Assembly (NCBI GenBank): GCA_000827265.1
Contig: KN834851.1
Location: 4,474-68,473 of the forward strand
Source of the DNA: Collybiopsis luxurians FD-317 M1
Taxonomy: Eukaryota > Basidiomycota > Agaricomycetes > Agaricales > Omphalotaceae
Length of the DNA: 64,000 nt
Reading direction: 5' to 3'
Both the position numbers and the translations under genes were made by a program. Shown here one piece after another: positions 22,586 through 35,900 of this stretch. The notes below the pieces were generated by a model. It saw only the letters and a program-made list of their open reading frames with translations, did no database searches and was not told where the DNA came from. How positions within the stretch are numbered: position 1 is the stretch's first letter; every line of letters starts with the position of its first letter.

Positions 22586-24253
22586 TCACTGTGCAGGTGC
22601 TACACCAGCGCCGGAATTCATGTTCGTGTTCGCATTCACCCTCCCCTCCCTCCTCTCCTTCCTCCACGCAGCAATCTCCCTAACAACAGCAGCCGCCAAC
22701 GGAATCATCGCACTCGCAAACAACGGCGTATACACCGCATACTTGTGCTCCGCCGGAAAATACAACATAGCCAACATCCCCGGATGGAAAAACGCCTTGC
22801 TCGAAAGCGTCAGCGCTCGAGCCGAGTAGTCCAACAGCGTCTGAAAACTTTCAACATTGATATTGATCTTTCCCAGTTCGACAGTGGAAAAGAGCTCCTG
22901 AAGGGCTTTCAATGAGCCTTGGACTTGCGATTGCACTTTTGCGTTCACGGGCATGCCTTCGATTTGGGAGACGAGTTTAACGGTGCTGCGAAGGGTGTCG
23001 TGGCTCCGTAACACGCTTTCGTGTGTTCGTTGGTGGAGGAGGGTGTCAATTTGCCATTGCGAGAGTGATGACGATGAGGGAGATGGGGATATAGATGGAG
23101 GTAGTCGAGGGAACCCGAGAAGAGTTAGAAGCTGGCGAGAGAACGCCGAAAAGGATGGGCGCAGGTCATCCGAGGTCAGGTGGAGGGAAGAAGGTGGAGG
23201 CTGTGGGAGGTTCAGAATGACGATACCACCCCATTGAGGGATGAGGAATGCGCTCGAGGCGCCTGGGGTTCCGTCGGCATTCAGGATACTCAGTGGTCGC
23301 CGTTGAGCGGATGGAATGAAAAGGACAAAGTGAAGGACGGGATCATTCGATGAGCTGGAGGCTGAAGTAGAGGGGGTGGTCAGACAGGAAATAAAGCTGA
23401 GGGTATAAGCACGTACACAGCGTCCATTCTGCAGAATTAATGAAAACTGTCAAATCCTCCTGCGTAAGACCAAACGTCCCGTCGGGGAGAGACTGAGGCT
23501 CAAAGGCCAACGGGGCATGAAATTGGACTTGCGACTCGATGGTAAAGTTGTGCAGCATGCCCAGAGCGGAAGTTATTGGTGATATATGTCCTACAGAACG
23601 TTAGCTCATAGGCCTACGTTGTTCAGTTACTTCGTCACCTACTTTCAATGACCTGTCGAATATCCCAACTGCTAATGACCTGACCCGTAGATCCGTCTTC
23701 GTTCAAGAGGGTGAAGGAAAGTCGATATCGGGGCGAATACTGAGCCGCTCTTAGGTCCATTTTCGGAGCAATTAGTGAGACCAGTGTGTTTGCGAGGTTG
23801 TCAACAGGAACATCAGGCGGATAATATAGCTTTCTTTCTTGGATTTCTAGCTTATCTCCTGGAAGAACGGCATACCCAGAGCCACCAAGCTGACCTCGAG
23901 TTCACAGTCAGCATTCAAAGGGGAACTATTCGCGTAAAACACGTACTACATTCTCGTCCAATTGTAGCCGTCACGTCTAGATAATCCGCAGCATTTTGTA
24001 AGGTGCGTCGTACAGCATCCACTTGGCTAGAGAACTTTGAATCAAAGCAAACATGTAGTGGAATTCGAAGCCTTTTTTCAGCTTGGGCGTAAACTTGAGA
24101 TGTAGGCAAAGGCAGGCGTTCGATAGAGGTTGTTTTCCACCACAATGGCAGGGCTAAAATGATGATGATCCAGTATGAGGCTATGATAGATCGTCGTACA
24201 GAGTCATTTTGGAAGAATATCGACGAAGGATCCCGAAACCGACTGAAGGGCAT
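22586..24253 (-). CDS. GPI17: GPI transamidase subunit PIG-S / Gpi17
   Basis: Four exons, 24253-23947, 23894-23643, 23590-23417 and 23361-22586, splice cleanly to 502 residues. The start is the ATG at 24253. An amino-terminal membrane helix is followed by the family motif (SYWIIIILALPLWWKTTSIE). The luminal part carries HNFTIESQVQFHAPLAF, LTVFINSAEWTL, LHFVLFIPS and QWGGIVILN. A second helix (PLFASAMIPLAAAVV) lies near the end, followed by a short basic cytosolic tail. This two-helix topology and length match PIG-S. The protein is a subunit of the ER complex that cleaves the carboxy-terminal signal of precursors and attaches GPI anchors. Introns are 49-56 nt. Sequence is intact, so this is a functional housekeeping gene and a good anchor for synteny. 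Confidence 0.95.
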
Positions 24254-25882
24254 GAGAGTCGCGTCCAACGTTGCTTGGCGTTTATTTGAGCGCTGGAGTG
24301 CCCCTACTTGGTAGACGCCCAGGGTTTGACTACTTACCGTGACTTGTCAGCGCTGGCCAAGCTCTGAGTTCACAGATGCTCTTTTTAATTGATGCAGTAA
24401 AATACTCTTCTACTTCGTAGTTCTCCCCCTGTTCAAAAAAATCTGCCAGTCAGCTTTCCTGGTCTTCATTGTAATCATTACCATCGAAGCTTCAAGGGAT
24501 TGTTCGTGCAGGGGTGCTTTTGCTCACTCAATCATGCTAATCGATTCTGCGACCACACTAGTGACATTTGCCTCGTAGAACGGCGAGAATCTTTCCACAG
24601 AATAGCTTGTTTAAGGTTTGGGCGACACTGCGAAAGGCTCAAGTCCGCTACAGTTTCACCTGCGTATGGACCATCTGCATCATGCCCGATAGGAAGGAGA
24701 CTTCTTTGAACACGTATTCCATAACTGGGTGTTGTTCAAGAACATAGTGGTATCCTCGTACATCGTTTTCTGATGTGAGGACCGCGAGGGTCTGATGTGA
24801 GGTGTTTGGAATGGACTTAACAAGCCGAGCCATACGTCGTATGTCGCATTCAAAGTTCCATATAGACCACATCCGGGACAGAACAAGAAAGGAGAATATC
24901 AAGTTGCGAAAAAGTAGAGCTGTAAAAGTAATTGTGCAGAGTCTCAATCGGATCCATAGAATTGAGTGGGAAAGGTAAAATTTACTAATGAGTAGGCTTC
25001 GTTCTGCTGGGCCACATATTGTTCATCGAGAGCTTGATGCAATTCAGAGCAGGGGCGGAGTAGAAGAAGGTGTAGGGGGTGTGCAAGAGGAACCGGTTAC
25101 CGCACCATGCTGGGAGATCTCATTAGTCGTGGCAGTGTTCCTCGACCCCGCTCGCAGAATTGATTGACACCGCCGTTGAGATGGTTCGATTAAACTAAGG
25201 GTTTGATGGTGATCAAGCTCAATAGTCACAGAGGGATTAATGACATTGAGGTCGATGATAGGACTTGAGAGGGATTATGTACGTGATGGAGGCTGAGAGA
25301 GCCAGGAAGCTTTACGGCCAAGGAGTTTATGAAGGGACCAAAAAAAAACAATTACGATAAATGTTTCCGTTGAGATAGAGAGGCATCAATTGAAAATGTG
25401 AGTATGCAGTGTCGGTGATCCTTGCACCGGTCTGCATGTAAGTAGATGAAAGTAAGCTTGACCAAACCAAGGACAAGACGCTGTGCTTTGACTGGATCAA
25501 ACAAGCTAAGAGTACAGGATAACGACTAGCGCTCTATCCAAATAGACCAATAGACACTACAAGATATAGTATTGGTCCCTGGATACAGAATGGTTATTAG
25601 TACGCATATGGTGTATAACTGGCATTCACTAATATCTTCGTACACATGTAATGTAGGAATGTAAAACTCGAGCTAGAATCCACCCATATCAAAGCAAATC
25701 CCTTTAAATTATTAATTCCTCGGGTTAGTATTCCTGACTGAGGCCGGGCTCTGGCCGTCTATGAGGGCCCGGCCGACAATTTCTGTGAGCCATGGCCGGG
25801 GCTATCTGAGCCGTACCGGGGGCTTTTGAGCCGGGCTGCAGTTGGCACATCACTGAGATTCATATTCATCCTGCCCGCTCCT
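24254..25882. other. Intergenic between glutaminase-like gene and GPI17
   Basis: Promoter region of GPI17 and 3' flank of the glutaminase gene. A 99-codon minus frame at 24648-24947 has no domain, no ATG-led extension and no splice-supported continuation. The 25590-25700 segment is homologous to the right edge of the window (63770-64000). Confidence 0.5.
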
Positions 25883-28800
25883 TCAAACATATTCCGGCGG
25901 GGGCCCATACTCTGATCCCGGTGAAGGCCCATACTGGGCCCTCATTCTCATCTCTTCCATTTCTCTCCTCAAATTCTGCACCTCCTCTCTCAACCCAGCC
26001 GCGACAGTCGAAGAACCAGCTTCCGAGGATGTTAATGCTGTAACAGAGCTTCCTGGTCCTTGTCTATTTTTACCGGCATTTCTCGGAAGAGCACTTTCTG
26101 GTGAAAGAGGCACAGAGCTTGTTGTATACCCAGAAGTAGATGGACGAGGTTGGCTTCCACTGTCCGTGTAAGGCTCGATGTGATATTGGTCCAGCGGCTG
26201 CTCTCTAGGCGTGCTCCTCACCTGCTTGGATCCGAAAAGGATAGAAAAGAAGCTTCGTGACGACTTTTCATCTTCATCCAGTCCTATAATTTTCCTAGTA
26301 TAACGGCGATATAAAAAGACCGCGAGAGCCAGGATAGCGATGAACGCAACCCCTCCAATGACACCTCCAGCAATAGCTCCGGTATTGGACTTTTTTGATT
26401 GGGAGCCATTGGTACCGCTGCCAATCTGGGTCGCACTGACGGTTTTATTAGGGAGACTAGAGAAGGGTTTTTCTACCGTTGAGCACAATAATGCTATCAG
26501 ATCTGAGTTGACACTCACTTGAGCGCTAGTAGAGCGTACATCGCTCCCTGGGCAGGACTACCGCAGATCAGGAAAGGAAAGAATTAACAGAGAATTTAGG
26601 TTACTAGAAATTACAGCAACACGGTACCTTGCTGCACCAGTCTGAAGACTCCCATTTGTTATAGAATATGTCGTAGGAAAAACAATAAAAGACTGTCGAT
26701 TCGAAGCAGCTGTATAGACCCCTGATATCAACGAGTCCCTTGTATTGTTATCAGTCACGGTCCCCGCAGTGAACAGTGTCCAGTGGGACATAGCTGTTTT
26801 TTGAGAGCCCTCAAATTGTAAACCGTACACTGAACTTGAAGCTACACAGGAAGGTCATGCGTTAAAGAGATTACTGTTATAATTCACACTTAACTCTCAC
26901 CTGAATTGGCGAAATTCGAGTACCACGAAGTTTGATTGTCGTAGATCTAGAAGAGATATGAAGTTGAGTAATGATGACGGTTGAATTTGCCAGATCTTAC
27001 ACTCGAATCCACAAGGTTAAACCTTAGGAGCTTGTCAGCGTACAGATTATAGATCAAAGCCCAAGAGCCCAAGTCATTATATGTTGTAGTCAAATGACCG
27101 GAAGACCCAGCAAGAATCTGCCACTGGGATACCAAGGAGGTAGCATTTTTCTACAGTCAAGAATCTCGATTTAGTACGAAAGAAAGGATAGGCAGGTGCT
27201 AGGAATATACCAAGTAGTTGTTGTGATCATCGGCCTCTCCCACCACTTCACTAATTTTGGCCATGGCTCGGATAGCTAGAATCCCACTGATAGCCAGGTT
27301 GGTCATATTGGGGTTGCTTAACCCATCTAACGTACTGCCGGATGAACACCCAGAGTCAGCTGCAAAGTCATTTGTAAAAAGGACACCGGTCGACTCACGC
27401 ATCATCCGGTTTCGAAGGGTGTTGCTCAATAAGCCATTCGGTCCATTCTCTAAGCGTCGAGTACTGCTCATAATGAGCCAAAGGAAAGAAAAAAAGCGTA
27501 GTTATCAGCAGTCGTAACACAGTGCCTTGAGACAGTCCAAAGGCAACCAAGATATGCCTGCCATAAATGGAAGACGTACATATAAAGACAGCAAAGATCC
27601 GTCGCCGCTAAAACTCGCATGTGCCCAAACCATAATCAACATTTCGGCTGTATACTCCATCGCCGAAAAGGGATCCGGATTATCATTACCGAATGCGGAC
27701 GGGAAGTTACTGCCTAGATCTCCCGCAGCAAAATTATCAGCGTACAATGGTGATGACTCGAACTGCAAGAGTGGCTCCAGGAGATAACCAGCCCAAGACA
27801 GATTGATATATAGGATCGCAGGAAATGCGGCATATAAAGTTTCCACTGGGTTTGTTCGTCTTCAAATGTCCAAAATGTCAAAGTCAAATGTCAGGTTCAA
27901 TTACCTACAGTTCAGCAGAAGAACCTACTGAGAGTTTCCAATATCTTTCATGAAAATGAGAATATCGGATTCATTCACTTGTTGATTCGAATCCTTTCCG
28001 ACAGTGATTTCCATCCCTGCCATAACTTGTCGCGATGCTAAAGAAACCAAGTCTACATACTCGGATGATATGTTGCTTGCGTCTGAAGTAATCTTCTCAT
28101 CCAGAGCGATTGCCCGGTTGAGAGCGTCCGAGGCGTTGTTCATGAAATCCAACATCTGTGAGATAGATCGACAATAGGTACTTGATCTGCATAGATGTTT
28201 AAGGGAAGAAGATATACCGCTGTTGGAACATCATTGTATTTTGTGAAAAAGTAGGGGATACGGTTTTGGTTTCCAGAAATTCTGGTGTAGACTATGTTGG
28301 GGTTTCGAACTACACCAATTGCCCAAACCACAGGCGACGATGTAGATTTAATGATGCCCAGATCGTTGCAGAATGCGAGAACCGGCCAACGACTGAAAAG
28401 CACATATTATGGAAACCGTTTGTTTTGAAAGGCCCTCGAGAAATTACTCACTCCTGGATGGCACGAAAAGTCGTATCCTGAGTGTTGGCCAGTGTACCGT
28501 TGTTAAGGAACGCACTACGGGTGAGAGTATCTTGGCTGGACTGATAAGTAACTCTGTTTCCCTGGTACAGTGTCTGTCAGTTAGTGAACGATAAGCTCAA
28601 AAGCCAGGACGCACCTCGTTCAATGATGTGACATGGTAGACTGCTCCATCCTCAGTCATGTTGTTCAATTCGGTCATAAACTCAGGAGGGGAACGCTGAG
28701 CTTCATGATAAATGATTGAATTACTTGTAGTGGTATTCCACTGCATGATATCATTAGCGTTAAAGGATATCCATTCTGGTTACATGAGGGATGTAGTGAG

Positions 28801-29445
28801 TAAGGCTAAAAGCAAAGACAGTGACTGACCTCCGCTGATATCTTCATATACCTGAAGGGAATGAGAATTTCCGTCCGTCGAGGAAGCTTCTAAAAAGATG
28901 TAGGTGAATGGGAAGGATTGTAAGAGTAAATCATCAGACTACGCACTAAAATCAGAAACATGGCCAGGTAAAAGTCTGCGCACTCACTTCAATCGGACTC
29001 AGAAATGTAATATTTATAGCCATATTCCCGGCCGTAAGATTGAAAATCGTACGAGTGGGAGTAACCTGATAGCTTTCAAGAATTGCATTATTCAGAGTAG
29101 CGTTGTTATTCAACGTGAGCCCTTTAGGGTCGCCCTGCCAGAGGTAGGACGCATTGTCAACTCGTAATAATCCGCACCACCCCAAAGTCTAGGAAAGACT
29201 TTAGATCAAGCGCAACCTCAAGTGACATGAGTGCGGGACCACGTACGTGTTTCGTTGTCCAGAAATTTGGCCAATTTTGAACCGAATTGTTAGGAGTCGA
29301 CGTTGAAGTATGAGCCAGGTAGGCCTGGACATAGGGAGACCGAACGGCAAGAGGGATCGCTGGTGGCTGGATAGTTTGGCTCAAAGCAAGCAAGGAGAAT
29401 TGGCAAGCAAAAGCAAGAAAAAGAATAATCACGAGTGGGCTAGGG
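25883..29445 (-). CDS. Glutaminase A-like protein with C-terminal membrane anchor
   Basis: About 15 exons with short GT-AG introns. Recognisable blocks of fungal glutaminase A (DUF5127, DUF4965, DUF1793) in order: PLAVRSPYVQAYL, WCGLLRVDNASYLWQGD, TPTRTIFNLTAGNM, RWPVLAFCNDLG, SSPVVWAIGVVRNP, VDLVSLASRQVMAGMEIT, IFMKDIGNS, VETLYAAFPAILYIN, LDGLSNPNMTNLAISGI, QWQILAGSSGHLTTTYNDLG, LYADKLLRFNLVDS, SHWTLFTAGTV and AQGAMYALLAL. The family converts glutamine to glutamate outside the cell. After the catalytic region comes a Ser/Gly linker, one transmembrane helix (GVIGGVAFIAILALAVFLYR), a basic stop-transfer and a roughly 120-residue Ser/Pro-rich tail, so this form is probably anchored. The signal-peptide frame (IILFLAFACQFSLLALS) has no in-frame ATG: it begins with GTG at 29432 after a possible acceptor (CCCTAG). 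The start is unresolved; the rest is intact. Confidence 0.85.
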
Positions 29446-30676
29446 CGTTAGAGGGAGGAGGGGACGTTTCGCAGTTCGAATCAAGACTCGATTGAAACTG
29501 TCGAAGCATCTGAGGACGGATCGATGACTGATACATCAAGCCGGGAAGCACAGCAGTGACACGACTATGGTCTTGTGAGAACCCCGATTGTACCGGTTAG
29601 GCCCTAACTAAGAGTGAGTAACATGATAAACCGTTCGTCGTACTCGTTCCCTATGAGCAAATCAGTCGCCTACCTTTGATGAGAGGAGAACGAGTTTGGT
29701 CTGGCACACCAGGAGGAGTTTTGCACGAATGGCGGATTAGCTTGTTTCACCCGCTATGAGGCAGATGACACGGTTACCGAGTTGCGTTACTTACACGGGA
29801 CGCAAAAGCCATGGCAGTACTCCAGCAGTACTCCGACAGTACTCTATGCACATGATCTTGTGAACTCAATTACTTTTCTTTTCTTTGCGTATATCCAGTA
29901 TCTACTTGATTTCCTAGTCACGTTGCTTATTTTAAGTAGGAGACAGTTAAAAGCTCTCTATAGCATCAAAAAGGTTTTTGCAATAGCTCAAAATGTCTGC
30001 CGTTGACTTACCAGGAGCCCACCAAGTCAGTGCGTTCAGTGAATTTGCTATTTACGCAAAAGAGCCCGATTGAATTGAGTTCGGTCATAAGTCAAGTTAT
30101 GCTCGGCATGCACCAGCACAAGATGTACTGCCGTGGGTATGCCAGATGTACTGCCATGGCTCTTGCGTCCCGTGTTAATGACTCTGGCATTTTGGGAATA
30201 CCCGAAAACTTTGTAACTTGGATGCCGATAGATAGATGGGGCGGTTCCCATGTGTGTGGCGGATACTGATACCGGATACCGACTTCATACACGTGATCGT
30301 CTGAATAGCGAGTCTGGAATACTGAACGACGCGTACTATTGCGATTCTGCACTTCCTTTTGGCAATACATCTATTTACACATGCAATAAGCTACTTGAGA
30401 GTACAACAGAACAGCTTTTTGGATTATATTCGGCAACCTTATGAAGTAGGAACTTTGAACTGCTACACAATGTCAATGATGGGACAACGAGGGATGAAAG
30501 GAAGACACGAGCAAGAACATCATTGGAGAGACACGCAGAAGTGGCATAAGCACCTAGGAGTATACGATTGCTTGAGCAAATTACAAAAATCGGAATTTGA
30601 GCACTACAATTTGGCAGGTTTGTGCCGAATAATGGTACTAGTCGTGCTCTGCATGAAAATCTTACCGTGATATATA
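29446..30676. other. Intergenic, nothing recognised
   Basis: Upstream of the glutaminase-like gene. An ATG-led frame starting at about 29541 on the minus strand reads into the signal-peptide exon in the wrong frame, so it could be an upstream ORF. Beyond about 29.6 kb no coding signal is seen. Confidence 0.45.
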
Positions 30677-30773
30677 TTCGGGTGCGTGGAAAGTGACAGT
30701 CCGGTGACACATGCTTTTCAAACTGTGTTTGAAATTTTGTTGATTTTGGTACTATAAACTACACTATATTACA

Positions 30774-32364
30774 ATGGCTTGCATACAACATGACTCTCCA
30801 AAGAAGAATTAGCTCATTGGTGCCATTCAGGCTGGAAAGACCATCCCGAAGCTGCAGAACTCTCTGGTATCCCACCTACTACAGCTAAAAAAATCTATGC
30901 CTGATTCAATCAGACCGGTAGCACATCTAACTGTCCTTGCAGTGGTTGTCCAAAGAAGATAGATGAAAGGATGGGTCATAAAATTGTTTGGGATGTGCAA
31001 AAGAATTAGTGCAAGCCCTTCCAGGAGATAGGAAATGAACAGGAACCAAAAGTGAGAACAACTGCAGTTCAGGAGTTTCTAACCAGTGAAGGGTACTATA
31101 GATGGGTTGCAAGAAAGGTTCCATACTTGAATAAGGAGCAGAAGGTGAAGAAGAAGGAATGGGCAATGTTTGTGAAAGAAATTGAGTGGTCAGATGTGAT
31201 TTGGTCAGACAAGTGTTATGTCTACCTTGGTGACAAGGCTGGCCGAGTCTTTGTTATGCATTGTGAGGATGAGGAATATGAAGAGGATTGCCTGATTCCA
31301 TCCTTCAAGCAGTCCAGCATTTGTGTGATAATCTGGGCATGCATAATGAAGGGGAAAAAAGGGCCTACCTGTTTATGGGTACGGCTGTTTAAAATACAGA
31401 CCGTATACTGTGTTCATATTGCCAACCTGTACTGTATATGGTCAATATGGTCGTGAAGCACAAAAGCAAAGTTTTAAAATATTATTATGTAAAACTATTG
31501 GAGAAGAATTCCAGCATGTATCAAAAAAGTATAAGAATTACCTCAACAATTCAATCCTTTCCAAATAGTTCTACAATGGTGTTCCAAGCTATACACAACT
31601 ATTCAGCTCAGGCTCAGCCTGAGTCATGTAATCAACACACATGTTCTAATGCCAATGTATGGTAGCACATCATCAGTGGTATTCACCATATTCACTGCCC
31701 TAGACCTGACCTGCAGACCTCTCTGAAAACTCTAACAGAGAAACTGGAAAACCAGGTTGCTGAGGTCAACAAGCAATGATGAATTATAAAGAAGTACAAT
31801 AGATACTGCATAACAGCTGTGCTGGCTGTACATCAGATGGTCAAATACAGGTATAACCGTACCATATACTGGACTGTATTTTTTTTTTCTCAAGTCATGC
31901 TGGTATGGGTACAGAACCGTATACCATCAATGTACAGTTCCAGTTCTGAGCCCTACCTGGGAGGTAGAGGTGGAGGGATGACAGCTTCTTGTTATCAGGA
32001 ATAGGTTCTAGAGCCAGTTCTTTTGCAGTTCTGGGAAGCTATGAAGTCAGAGAAGGAGGGCTTAGCATTTCAGCAGGATGGCACACCATCTCACACTGCT
32101 AAATCAACAAGGGCATGGTTTGACAACCATGGCATTGATGTTTTCCCACACCCACCATCTTCACCCAATCTCAATCCCATTGAATGCATTTGGCACAAGC
32201 TAAAAAAGGGCATCAGGGCTCACCCTCATCCTCCTTCGACTATCCAACAACTTGCTATGGCTGTGCAGGAGGTTTGGGAGAATTTGGAGGTCAGAGACAT
32301 TGACAAACTTGATGCAAAGTGGGCCAACACTAATGCATGGCAGAACTCATGCCCTTTTCAGTAA
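30774..32364 (+). pseudogene. Tc1 transposase (DD34E), decayed and interrupted
   Basis: Similar in order to the copy at 18146-19177: SPKKN-stop-LIGAIQAGKTI, then PTTAKKIYA-stop-FNQTGSTSN (TGA where CGA is expected), SDVIWSDKCYVYL (first Asp), SFKQSSICVIIWACIMKGK, the insertion, GGGMTASCYQE-stop-VLEPVLLQFW, LAFQQDGTPSHTAK (second Asp) and LNPIECIWHKLKKGI (Glu, 34 residues later). A one-base loss near 30838 and another break near 31000 shift the frame. Ends at 32364. Inactive. Confidence 0.88.
31364..31959. mobile_element. MITE-like insertion inside the Tc1 transposase, 8-bp direct repeat CCTACCTG
   Basis: CCTACCTG occurs at 31364-31371 and 31952-31959 and the transposase reading resumes after it (GGRGGGMTA), so the intervening 580 bp is an insertion with an 8-bp duplication, the size typical of hAT elements. 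The insert is rich in GTATAC/CTGTAT words and ends GTTCTGAGC next to CCTA. Related ends TAGGGCTCAGCAC (35939) and GTGCCGAGCCCTA (to 39022) occur in the window. Its left end lacks the matching terminus and may be truncated. Confidence 0.6.
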
Positions 32365-32923
32365 TTGGAACAAATTAAATGCCTCGCAGATCAATGTAAG
32401 TAATGAAAACTAACCCAATTGTATAAATTGCAAAAATTGGACCAATTCAAAATTGCCTGCATTGGATCAGGTCAGAGCAGAGACTCAGCATACCATTCCA
32501 TTCCATGCACTCATGATTAAGTCTTCTGACAAAGTTAACTGAATTACAATGATGGAAATGCACAGTATTTACCTATTTCCCCTATTCAATTTGAGTAATG
32601 AAGAATGAGAATAACATAAAGTTGCCTGTTAAGGATCAGGCACAGAATTTACCACCTCTAAACTTGGCATTTCATTTCATTCCATGCACTTGTAATATGT
32701 GAATGGTATGGATGACATTGTTGAGGCAGTTTTGAAGGCCAAGGGGGGTCACACAAAGTATTGAGGCTGTAAAGAATTTATTTCAGGTATCTAATACCCT
32801 ACCTACAATTGTGATAGCACAGAATAGAGATATAGTGACTGTACAAGCTTGAAGAACAGAGGAGAAGCCACAAATTTTCAAGATCACGTGGCACCGGACT
32901 GTCACTTTCCATGTGCCCAAGTA

Positions 32924-35900
32924 GAGAGTGATGAGATGGGTCTAAGAAAATATCAGCGAAAAAATTCAGCTAGCAAAAGCAGCAGGCAGCAGTGCACCTA
33001 TTCAGTTTCTGATACACCATTGTTGGCTGGAAGATTTCCCAGGCAACTTTAGCATCTCTATCAACCCATAAAACATTTCCAAAGTAGTTTGACTATCAGA
33101 GTGAGCATGAGAGCATTGGAAATTTGGAATACATAATGATAAGTGTTTGTTTTGCTGAATTTCAGTTGGGCAAGGTTGTAAGTGCCTAGCATCATTGGTC
33201 ATGGGCTTGTCACAGGCTACTCAATATCCAAATTTCCTTTTCCATACCTTTTTGAGGATAATTTGTCTCCCTCATTTCTACTACCTTCCATGGCCTCTAA
33301 AGTATCTCAAAAAATAAAAAGCACTTATATTTGTCTACCCCCAAAATGCCATGTCCAGAGATTCAGGCCTCAGGCTTTAAAAAGAGGATTATATGATATT
33401 CTCTTAGTTTAGAAACAGCGAAATGGGAGGTATCCAAGCAATAGAATGCTGCAATTGCACTTCAGCTTGCATACTAGAATTATGAGAAGCAGAAATGTCA
33501 CAATAGGAACTTCATAGATTATCTCAAGAGCTCTCTCTTTTCTCTTTCCTTTTTCCCTTTTTTGGAAAATTTCCTTTTGGATCTATTTTTCAAAATCCCA
33601 CATACACTGGTATTGTGCCAAATAGATGAACTGAGTTCGAGTGATGTCGCAATGACATTTGTTAATCTTCCTATTTCACAGACTTTCAAAACAGAGGGTC
33701 CAGCTGTTGTGAAATTTGCAACCTCTTCCTGGCTAATCTGATGACTAGATGGAATTCAACAGACTGTGACTGAACTTACTACACTCAGATTCTCAGATGC
33801 ATTGAAGGGTGTAATGCATAATTTCCAAGAGTGCCAATGTCGCTGTTGTGGATTGGTTGTGGTCCTGACTTGTGGAGCACTTGTGCCAACTTACAGGAGA
33901 AGACAGTACATAAATACCTTCCCACTAGATTTTTTTACAATTCTGGAATGAAATGAAGGAGTTGTCCTTGCACAGTATTGTATGCCATAATTTTCCATCT
34001 TTGGGAGTTGTGGGAATACTTCACATAACACCTGTCAAACTTCTCCTCATTTCCCACAGGCAATTTCTCCTTCTCTTTGTTCACTGGCCTACCTGAACTT
34101 TTCCTTCACTATTTGGTATAGGTATATTCAAATGTAAAGTAGGATGTAAATATATTCTGGTAGGAAGCAAGAAAGATATGAAAACTTTGCTTTGTCCCAG
34201 GGTCACCATATAGAGTAAGTGTTCATATATATACTCAGTGCTCAGTCACCCATGAACAATATTGTCCTCTGTTATTTTAAGTAGACTTGCAGATACCAGG
34301 TGTGTGTTTCATTCATCCCTTAGCATATTTATTGGACTTTATTCACCAACCCAACCCCCATCATCTTGAGTTCACTTTTTACTAGCATGTCATTTTGCAG
34401 GCCCACCTACAGTGTTTTGGCTGGTTCTTCAGCAGCAAATTGAAGGTCTCATTGGGCCTTCGATGCTAGTTTTTGGGATGTTCACAGCTAAGTAGCTATT
34501 TGTTGCTGATGTTATTGGCATTTGGCCAAGAACTGTGTTTTTACCGCTTTTGCAATATCCATAAACCTACTGCCACTTCCAACTTCACAGGAAAGCTGCA
34601 CCAGACTTGTATACCCTACATACACCTACCATACCCTCTGTACTACCCAGTAACTTGCAAGTTACTGGCAGCAGTGGCAGCAACTGCCTTTTCCCCTCCA
34701 CTCCACCTACAAACTGGACCTGTACATGTCGATGCTGACACAGGCAACTCCCACTCCATATTCAACCTCTTCATTCTATGCATTCTCAGTCCCTTACCTG
34801 TCCTGTCCTGTCTACTCATACCCAAGCCCAGGAACCAGCACAGTACACTACATGCCTCAGACTATGCTCTTACTGTACCTGATCAAACTCAACTGTAAAA
34901 CTACAGTTAGTAGACAACATGTCTATCTGCTAGTACTAGCTTGAAGAACTTGCAGGTGTGCCTAGGCTGCTGGTCAGAATGCTAATGCTGCCAGCCTCTG
35001 TAAGTTCCAAACTATTGGGGCAATTAGATATCTTTATCAGATGCTGTTGTCTTCTGTACTGTACTTCACAGTGTGTACTGTATTGATCTCTCCAAGCCTC
35101 TATGGGAGGTGCATGTCTGGCTCTGTATGATACAAAGTGGAGTTGCACTATGTGAAACTCAATGCAATGCATGCCTCAACTGGAAATTGTGGGCTCCTTT
35201 GCTGTCACACAAAAATACTCACAGTTGCACTTATAATAGTCTGGGCAGCAGAAGAGTTCTACAGTAAATTGAGGCTGTTACTTATTTACAGCACCTGAAT
35301 ATAAATGTCCAGACTGCAGAATTGTCCTCACCATGTGCGAAGTGCAATGGCCCACCTTCCCATGTGATTCAGACCACATCCCCTCAACACTATTGGAGCA
35401 AAAGAGAACTAGAACTGAGTTAGGATTAAGGTTTACTTCAAGTTATTTGGACTGTGGTGCTTGGAATCCTAAAGCAAAAAATGATGTGCTAGTGCCACTC
35501 CAGTGACAGATTTTAAAAGGCTCACCTGATCATTTAGGGGCAGTCCTTTTGACTGTGCTTATTGGACAACAATAATTCAGCAGTTTTGATACCCAAAATC
35601 TCCTTATATGATTAGTGATTGTCTCTGTTAAGAGAAGGATTGGGCAAGTGCCTCTCACAAAGGAAGATCTGAAAGTAGGAGGTTTGAAAGATCCACTAAC
35701 AAATAATAATTACAGGGTGTTAACAACATTACTTGGAGAATTTAAACTCCACTTACTTGGCCTTACAAAAGTAGCTTTGTTGCAACAAAGTAACTTTCTT
35801 TCCCACACTTGACAGCTAACTTGCTGAGTGTTGGCAAAATGTGATTCTCATTAAAACTTGGTTTCACCACATTTAAGAAGTTATTTGTCACCATTGAAGG

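Larger units (their letters stand above)
30677..32921 (+). mobile_element. Tc1/mariner element with a secondary insertion, TSD TA
   Basis: Ends TTCGGGTGCGTGGAAAGTGA at 30677 and CTTGGGCACATGGAAAGTGA reading inward from 32921, both continuing into CAGTCCGGTG. TA flanks both ends (30675-30676, 32922-32923). It encodes a decayed DD34E transposase of the same family as 18146-19177 but clearly diverged. A 580-bp AT-rich insert lies at 31372-31951. Confidence 0.85.

Noticed and set aside
24648..24947. 99-codon minus frame between the glutaminase-like gene and GPI17
   Set aside because: Not ATG-led in a useful way, no recognisable motif, and no adjoining exon could be built.
27455..27570. Apparent frameshift in the glutaminase-like gene
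   Set aside because: Resolved by choosing splice acceptors ending GAGCAG (before TACTCG) and, for the next intron, CCGGCAG (before TACGTTAG). The frame is then continuous.
30003..30670. Overlapping short frames on both strands left of the second Tc1 element
   Set aside because: Mutually overlapping, no motif, no intron signals that extend them.
34473..34898. 141-codon plus frame
   Set aside because: Composition (Leu, Pro, His, Ser) and lack of motifs suggest chance in repeat sequence.
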